This document shows, in pieces, positions 61,274 through 64,000 of a DNA stretch of 64,000 nucleotides. Under the pieces are notes generated by a model. It saw only the letters and a program-made list of their open reading frames with translations, ran no database searches and had not been told where the DNA came from. Position 1 is the stretch's first letter. Every line of letters begins with the position of its first letter. Both the position numbers and the translations under genes were made by a program. This stretch comes from Trueperella abortisuis (GTDB lineage: Bacteria; Actinomycetota; Actinomycetes; Actinomycetales; Actinomycetaceae), in the NCBI RefSeq assembly GCF_030811095.1, contig NZ_JAUSQL010000001.1:248001-312000 (forward strand). The letters are read 5' to 3'.

Positions 61274-62352
61274 GAATTCTTCGGCTCAATCGTCCCCCGC
61301 AATGGCCGCCACCACGGCCGCTACCGACACCAAGGAAAGGAATATTACACACCCACCAGACGCACCAAGACCGAAGTCAGAAACGACCTCACCAAAATCC
61401 ATGCCGCCGTCCTCGACGGCACCTGGCGACCCCCACACAGCCGGCGCACCCCACCCACACGTACACTTCGACAATGGCACGACCAATGGATGCGCGACCT
61501 TGAACTCGCCGGATACTCACCCAACACGCTACGTTCCTACAAGACGCACTGGCACGCCCACGTCCTGCCGAAGCTGGGGGAGTCCACGGATATGGCCATG
61601 CTGACCACGGGGATGATCGAGGACTTCCTACGCCAGGTCCAGGCTGACACCTCGCTGCGCACCGCCGGGAACGTGGCACGCTCCCTGTCGGCAGGTTTGA
61701 ACGCGGCACATGACAAGGGCCAGCTCGAGGTCGTGCCCGCGTTCCCGAAAGGCTGGAGGAGGCGCCCCACCGCCCGCCGCACAGCCACTATCACCTACAC
61801 GGCCGACCAGTTGGATGCGCTCATCGCTGCGGCTCAGGAGCGGTACCGGGCAGCGATTGTGCTTGGATCGTATGCTTTCCTGCGTTCGGGTGAGGTCACA
61901 GCCCTGCGCCGTAACGACATCACCGACGCCGGTGTGCGTGTGGATGAGGCGACCAAGACAGAGCCGGGTGGGCGCACTGTCATCGCGCCACCCAAAAGCG
62001 TGGCAGGGTACCGTACCGTCCCTATCGCCGCGCGTTACCAGCGCATCATCGCAGAGCATCTTGAGCGCTTTGTGCCACCGGCACCTGCCTCGTTGCTCTG
62101 GGCGACGCGCGATGGTGGCCCGGTGCGCTCCCGTGTCCTCCTCACGGCTCTGCATGCGGCCTGTGAGGCTGCTGGCCTACCGAAAGGCCGGTTTCACGAT
62201 CTGCGTCACTCTGGGCTTACCTTGTATGGGCAGGCGTGCGCCACACTCGCGGAGTTGATGGCGGCGGCTCGGCATCCGGATGTGGATGCGGCGATGATTT
62301 ATCAGCATGCTGGGCAGGCGCGGGCGATCGAATTGGTGGAGCGGATGGGCGG

Positions 62353-62568
62353 CTAGGGCTGGAGATCGGTTCGGGCGCCACGTCCGGGCCGGTTTACCTG
62401 CCAGTTGTCGATGGTTTCCGGTAGCCAACCAAAAGTGCAGCCTTTGCCTTGGCCGAGTTGGGCGTCGGGTTCAGGGAGTCGGCCGTCGGCTTGGTAGGTG
62501 CGGATTGTTTGGTAGGAGATACCGATTCGTTCGGCGAAGCCGCGCAAGGTGAGGTAGATGGTGGTCAT
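62353..62568 (-). CDS. Excisionase-like HTH protein
   Basis: The 71-aa protein has a MerR/AlpA-type helix-turn-helix: LRGFAERIGISYQTIRTYQA then GRLPEPDA and a wing. Small proteins like this next to a tyrosine integrase often direct excision or control integrase. Its stop overlaps the integrase stop tail-to-tail by 3 nt. The start ATG is inside the end of the 53-aa upstream gene (ATGA overlap). Confidence 0.8.
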   Translation of the reverse strand: MTTIYLTLRGFAERIGISYQTIRTYQADGRLPEPDAQLGQGKGCTFGWLPETIDNWQVNRPGRGARTDLQP

Positions 62569-62726
62569 CGGGTTTTCCTCCTTGTGATGCCGTAGGCGGT
62601 GGCGAGGATTGATAGAGCCCATAGGGTGGCGGTGACTAGATTTATTCCTATGGCGTAGGTGCCTATGGTCAGGATTGCCCAGGTGGGGGCGGAGGCGCGG
62701 AGCGTTTTACGGGTTTGGTCTTCCAT
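62565..62726 (-). CDS. 53-aa membrane protein of the element
   Basis: An unlisted small gene: MEDQTRKTLR, then a hydrophobic stretch (residues about 14-47, one or two helices) and a basic end ITRRKTR. GAGGAAC lies before the ATG, and its stop TGA overlaps the start of the HTH gene (ATGA). Coupling to the HTH gene and the clear ribosome site support it being real; function is unknown. Confidence 0.6.
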   Translation of the reverse strand: MEDQTRKTLRASAPTWAILTIGTYAIGINLVTATLWALSILATAYGITRRKTR

Positions 62727-62760
62727 GGAGGTGTTCCTCGTGGTAGTTTGAAGGGGAGAC

Positions 62761-62796
62761 GAGGGCTGAGAGCCTCGTGGTGGCTCCCAGCCCCTC
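62761..62796 (-). terminator. Imperfect 14-bp hairpin downstream of the 26-aa peptide gene
   Basis: GAGGGCTGAGAGCC (62761-62774) pairs with GGCTCCCAGCCCCTC (62782-62796) with one bulge. It lies just past the stop of the minus-strand peptide gene. It could end that transcript or a convergent antisense RNA. Confidence 0.55.
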
Positions 62797-62806
62797 CCTC
62801 ACCGCA

Positions 62807-62887
62807 CTAGTCGCGGGTGATCGTTACGATCTGCAGGCAGATCGAGATGATCATGAGGGAGATCATAATGCTGTCTGCCAGCGTCAT
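62807..62887 (-). CDS. 26-aa hydrophobic peptide (candidate type I toxin or membrane peptide)
   Basis: MTLADSIMISLMIISICLQ begins a 26-residue peptide with one hydrophobic helix (about 6-22) ending TITRD. AAGGAG lies 7 nt before the ATG, the best ribosome site in the element. The shape resembles small holin-like or Fst-type toxin peptides, but it may instead be an inner-membrane regulator. A hairpin follows. It lies in a minus-strand series below immA. Confidence 0.55.
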   Translation of the reverse strand: MTLADSIMISLMIISICLQIVTITRD

Positions 62888-62927
62888 GATTGTCTCCTTC
62901 CTGTTGGGGGTATTTCCTCCAACAACA

Positions 62928-63323
62928 CTAACTATACCCGCACCCCACACCAATATCATGGGTTGCGGGTATAGTTGTCTGTGTGTCACACCTCAAGCCC
63001 TCCCGATAAGCCACCACCCACACCGGCACACCAAGCTCCTCAGCGATCGCCGCAACATCACACCCATAGAGGTGCTCAGCGAGGATGTACTCGGCGGGTG
63101 AGACTAGTAGACGGGCGGCCCGCCGATCCACGCGGGCCTCTATGTGCGCCTCCTGCGGCCCATCATGACCCAGGGTGGCATGAACATACTCATGAGCCAC
63201 CTCCACCGGCTGGCGGTCCACCGCCCTCGACGGGCCGCCCCTGCGGTGGCTCACCGTACGCGCCGACTGGGGGTCAAGAAACGGCCCCGAATGGTCCGAA
63301 CACGTCGAACGGCTCGAGACCAT
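62928..63323 (-). CDS. immA: ImmA/IrrE-type metallopeptidase
   Basis: The 131-aa protein has the zinc-protease motif HEYVH in VEVAHEYVHATLGHDG, then EARVDRRAARLLVSPAEYILAEH, and ends in ELGVPVWVVAYREGL. ImmA proteases cut phage- or ICE-type repressors to induce an element. ATG 63323 is a plausible start but has a weak ribosome site, and the N-terminal part is shorter than usual. The first 40 residues overlap another coding-looking frame on the plus strand. Confidence 0.65.
   Translation of the reverse strand: MVSSRSTCSDHSGPFLDPQSARTVSHRRGGPSRAVDRQPVEVAHEYVHATLGHDGPQEAHIEARVDRRAARLLVSPAEYILAEHLYGCDVAAIAEELGVPVWVVAYREGLRCDTQTTIPATHDIGVGCGYS
62930..62976. promoter_or_regulatory. 13-bp perfect inverted repeat with TATAGT in each arm
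   Basis: AACTATACCCGCA (62930-62942) and TGCGGGTATAGTT (62964-62976) are perfect inverted copies separated by 21 nt. Each arm contains TATAGT pointing outward, so the site could be a divergent promoter pair bound by the element repressor. The minus-strand arm is about 45 nt upstream of the 26-aa peptide start. It also lies inside the end of immA. Confidence 0.55.
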
Positions 63324-63375
63324 ACACCGCCGCTGGCAGACCGCCTGCGAACCACCCAGCGAGATATCGGGGCAC

Positions 63376-63654
63376 TTGTGTCCGGCTTGCGGCAGGGCGA
63401 ACCTGAACTGGGCGCACAAGAACCAGCTCTACCGCTGCCCCGCCTGCGACTACGCCGGCACTCTCGAGCACGTAGCTAATCTACGCGCCTACGTCATCGC
63501 TCATGGTGACGTGTGGGTCAGTCGTGACATGGCTTGCGCCCTGTTTGGGCTGACTCGGGAAGGGCTGAAGAAGCATATTCAGCGTGGAAATCTTCACCCG
63601 CGTGAGGGGTTGTTTTCGACTGTGGCGTTGCGTGGCTTGCCAAGGCGCACCTAG
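63376..63654 (+). CDS. Zinc-ribbon/HTH protein (5' end unclear)
   Basis: From TTG 63376 the frame encodes about 92 residues: a zinc ribbon CPACGRANLNWAHKN with CPACDYAG, then an excisionase-like helix-turn-helix VSRDMACALFGLTREGLKKH. Upstream the same frame stays open to 63196 and reads like protein (RWLTVRADWG, EWSEHVERLETIHRRW) but has no start codon, so the gene may be a 5'-truncated phage-type protein. Confidence 0.55.
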   Translation: MCPACGRANLNWAHKNQLYRCPACDYAGTLEHVANLRAYVIAHGDVWVSRDMACALFGLTREGLKKHIQRGNLHPREGLFSTVALRGLPRRT

Positions 63655-63700
63655 GCGCCACATTTTGCGAGGGAGGCCACAAGCAACTGGCAAAATCAGA

Positions 63701-63729
63701 TTGAGAAAGTCTTGTCTATCTACTATTCT
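63701..63729 (+). promoter_or_regulatory. Candidate promoter of the NYN gene
   Basis: TTGAGA (63701-63706) and TATTCT (63724-63729) are 17 nt apart, in an AT-richer stretch. A 7-bp inverted repeat GCTCTGG/CCAGAGC (63741-63747, 63784-63790) lies in the leader before the ribosome site AGGAG. Confidence 0.5.
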
Positions 63730-63809
63730 TTTTGAAAGATGCTCTGGCCGTTGACGCTCCACTTATAGGGATGCCGCCGATGACCAGAGCCTTTTCACTA
63801 GGAGAAGCA

Positions 63810-64000
63810 ATGAAACCTACCTCGTCGAAACGCACATCTTCATCGAGTCCAGAAATCTCACGCCGCCCGATCGTAACCGCCATCCTCGTCGATGGAGGCT
63901 TTTACAGAAAACGTGCGTACTCCCTGTTTGGTGACAAAAGTCCTGAAGAACGTGCCGAAGAGCTCCTAGAGTACTGCCGTAGACACATCCGGAAATCTCG
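63810..64000 (+). CDS. NYN-domain (LabA/DUF88-like) protein, 5' part
   Basis: The first 63 residues run past the window edge. After a Ser/Thr/Arg-rich start comes AILVDGGFYRKRAYSLFG, the opening of an NYN/LabA-type nuclease fold, where the Asp of LVDGG is a metal ligand. Such proteins are predicted RNases or nucleotide-binding regulators. AGGAGAAGCA before the ATG is a good ribosome site. It belongs to the integrated element, but its role there is unknown. Confidence 0.65.
   Translation, partial: MKPTSSKRTSSSSPEISRRPIVTAILVDGGFYRKRAYSLFGDKSPEERAEELLEYCRRHIRKS

Larger units (their letters stand above)
59924..62356 (+). pseudogene. int: Tyrosine integrase split by an insertion sequence
   Basis: The gene begins at ATG 59924 behind AAAGGGG and reads MREFF before the IS (59938-61273). 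After the second target copy (61274-61281) the same frame resumes with no stop to 62356. Joined, it encodes about 362 residues: an N-terminal arm-binding part (GRYRHQGKEYYTPTRR), a core-binding domain (LAGYSPNTLRSYKTHWHAHV) and a catalytic domain with FLRSGEV, FHDLRHSG and the nucleophile Tyr in AAMIYQHAG. Downstream, 61490-62356 (288 aa from an internal ATG) keeps the catalytic residues but lacks the arm-binding domain, so integration and excision are probably lost. Confidence 0.88.

Noticed and set aside
1-64000. CRISPR array
   Set aside because: No regularly spaced repeats with unique spacers were seen; the short tandem repeats found are contiguous or too few.

Overview
The window is high-GC DNA with densely packed genes, 4-nt ATGA/GTGA gene overlaps and several apparently leaderless genes. 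Lipoproteins, a DtxR/IdeR-type iron box, a ROK repressor and the overall gene set point to an actinobacterium. A host-associated Actinomycetaceae-like organism is my best guess, from the sialidase, GH123 and FG-GAP enzyme and the small catabolic operons. Genus is not determinable from sequence alone.

Layout. 1-1722: end of a 4-hydroxyphenylacetate (homoprotocatechuate) degradation operon (hpaH, hpaI). 1839-6615: glucuronate isomerase divergent from a TRAP transporter, probably for hexuronates. 6979-8454: gnd. 8616-12746: iron-box-controlled YclNOPQ-like siderophore uptake operon. 12890-14569: pgm. 14875-20886: a 2003-aa secreted sialidase/GH123 enzyme. 20907-26176: membrane protein with a UPF0104-type region and pseudokinase, then copA and copZ. 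26281-31382: an orphan 494-aa protein, DedA protein, purB, fructosamine kinase and a holin-fold membrane protein. 31457-34234: hisC, YwiC-like protein and a secreted-domain protein. 34338-40210: MoxR/DUF58/VWA/VWA/TPR operon coupled to a type I aroD. 40246-43798: lipoprotein, aldo/keto reductase, a proteobacterial-type ferrochelatase and phosphatidylcholine synthase. 43891-46830: membrane protein and LTA-synthase-family enzyme. 46928-54451: ROK repressor divergent from a sugar ABC importer with GH36 and GH16 enzymes. 54461-59433: macro-domain protein, MFS and MATE exporters, a decayed polyol/uronate dehydrogenase remnant and PPK2. 59459-59767: SRP RNA and tRNA-Ser(GGA).

From about 59768 to the right edge lies an integrated element anchored at tRNA-Ser(GGA). 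Its tyrosine integrase gene was split at codon 5 by a 1336-bp IS256/IS1249-type insertion sequence. The 8-bp target duplication is intact, and the integrase frame can be rebuilt exactly across the insertion. The IS transposase is itself frameshifted, so the element looks locked in place. It also carries an excisionase-like HTH protein, a 53-aa membrane protein, a 26-aa hydrophobic peptide with a strong Shine-Dalgarno (candidate type I toxin), an ImmA-like protease, a zinc-ribbon/HTH protein and the start of an NYN-domain protein.

The most unusual non-coding signals are two related long perfect palindromes in convergent intergenic gaps (1741-1800 and 6752-6807). They differ at seven stem positions, all compensated in the opposite arm. 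A second intergenic repeat family is at 12749-12817 and 30019-30087. No CRISPR array, rRNA operon or replication origin was seen.
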